NCBI RefSeq assembly: GCF_946479605.1
Contig: NZ_CAMLGT010000241.1
Coordinates: forward strand, 1 to 5,797
Length of the DNA: 5,797 nucleotides
Origin: an uncultured Lacibacter sp.
GTDB lineage: Bacteria > Bacteroidota > Bacteroidia > Chitinophagales > Chitinophagaceae
Direction of reading: 5' to 3'
Part shown: positions 5,703 to 5,797 of the stretch, piece after piece
Layout: each line of letters starts with the position of its first letter
Numbering within the stretch: position 1 is the first letter of the stretch
Notes under the pieces: model-generated
The model's input: only the letters and a program-made list of their open reading frames with translations
Databases searched by the model: none
What the model was told of the DNA's origin: nothing
Program-made: the position numbers and the translations under genes

Positions 5703-5797
5703 ATGATCAAGACGATTATTGAACCCTTCCGTATTAAATCGGTTGAACCGATTTATTTCACTACAACTGAACAACGCATCGAATTGCTCAAAAAAGC
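5703..5797 (+). CDS. tnaA: tryptophanase-like PLP-dependent beta-eliminating lyase, 5' end only
   Basis: Only 31 codons and two bases lie in the window, beginning MIKTIIEPFRIKSVEPIYFT. The segment EPFRIKSVEPI, followed by a Thr/Glu/Arg-rich stretch and ELLKKA, matches the start of the tryptophanase / tyrosine phenol-lyase family. These cytoplasmic PLP enzymes cleave Trp to indole, pyruvate and ammonia, or Tyr to phenol, pyruvate and ammonia. The PLP lysine and the substrate-specific residues lie downstream of the window, so the two activities cannot be told apart here. EPFRIKSVE also occurs in tyrosine phenol-lyases, while EPI followed by Thr residues leans toward tryptophanase. The ATG at 5703 fits the usual family start, and no Shine-Dalgarno precedes it. 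The gene has its own 238-base upstream region with promoter, hairpins and a possible leader peptide, so it is probably regulated separately from the nuo cluster. A 21-bp palindrome covers codons 11-18. Confidence 0.82.
   Translation, partial: MIKTIIEPFRIKSVEPIYFTTTEQRIELLKK
5735..5755. repeat. 21-bp perfect palindrome within the start of the lyase gene
   Basis: Ten-base arms TAAATCGGTT (5735-5744) and AACCGATTTA (5746-5755) flank a single central G. The sequence encodes the conserved IKSVEPIY region, so protein constraint explains the residues but not the codon choices that complete the symmetry. As RNA it would form an 8-bp stem with a TTGAA loop about 32 bases after the start codon. As DNA it has the symmetry of a dimeric regulator's operator. 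Its existence is certain; its function is unknown. Confidence 0.6.

Noticed and set aside
5507..5722. 71-codon frame from a GTG, overlapping the lyase start
   Set aside because: The translation looks random and runs past the well-supported ATG at 5703 in another frame. The region is better explained as a regulatory leader.

Overview
The window looks like a chromosomal segment from a Bacteroidota bacterium, most likely of the Chitinophagaceae type. This is an inference from four things: the style of the NuoL/M/N proteins, the absence of Shine-Dalgarno sequences before the genes, a TAnnTTTG-type -7 promoter element, and an N-terminus resembling tryptophanases of that group. All genes read on the + strand.

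Positions 1-4254 are the distal end of a respiratory complex I (NADH:quinone oxidoreductase) operon: the 3' part of nuoL, then complete nuoM and nuoN, separated by only 2 and 8 bases. These three antiporter-like membrane subunits form the proton-pumping arm. NuoL and NuoN keep the expected intramembrane lysines. By eye alignment NuoM has Phe223 where the TM7 pumping lysine (E. coli Lys234) should be, and an extra lysine (Lys145) in TM5.

Positions 4255-5464 hold three small genes. First, after a 56-bp array of eight degenerate heptamers, comes a 135-residue protein with a proline-rich linker, unrecognised by name. Second, overlapping it or 5 bases after it, is a DUF1569/DinB-like four-helix protein. 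Third is an 80-residue protein with two membrane helices. They may form a small transcription unit, possibly read through from nuo; no clear terminator follows nuoN.

Positions 5465-5702 are a 238-bp non-coding region before a PLP-dependent beta-eliminating lyase (tryptophanase, tnaA-like), of which only the first 31 codons are present. This is the least ordinary part of the window. In order it holds an imperfect hairpin, a -7 promoter element, a possible 14-codon leader ORF containing one Trp codon, a GC-rich hairpin followed by seven T, and overlapping potential RNA stems running up to the start codon. Just inside the lyase gene is a 21-bp perfect palindrome. The layout resembles a transcription-attenuation leader for a tryptophan-degrading enzyme, but that reading is inference. 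No tRNA, rRNA, CRISPR array, insertion sequence or attachment site was seen.
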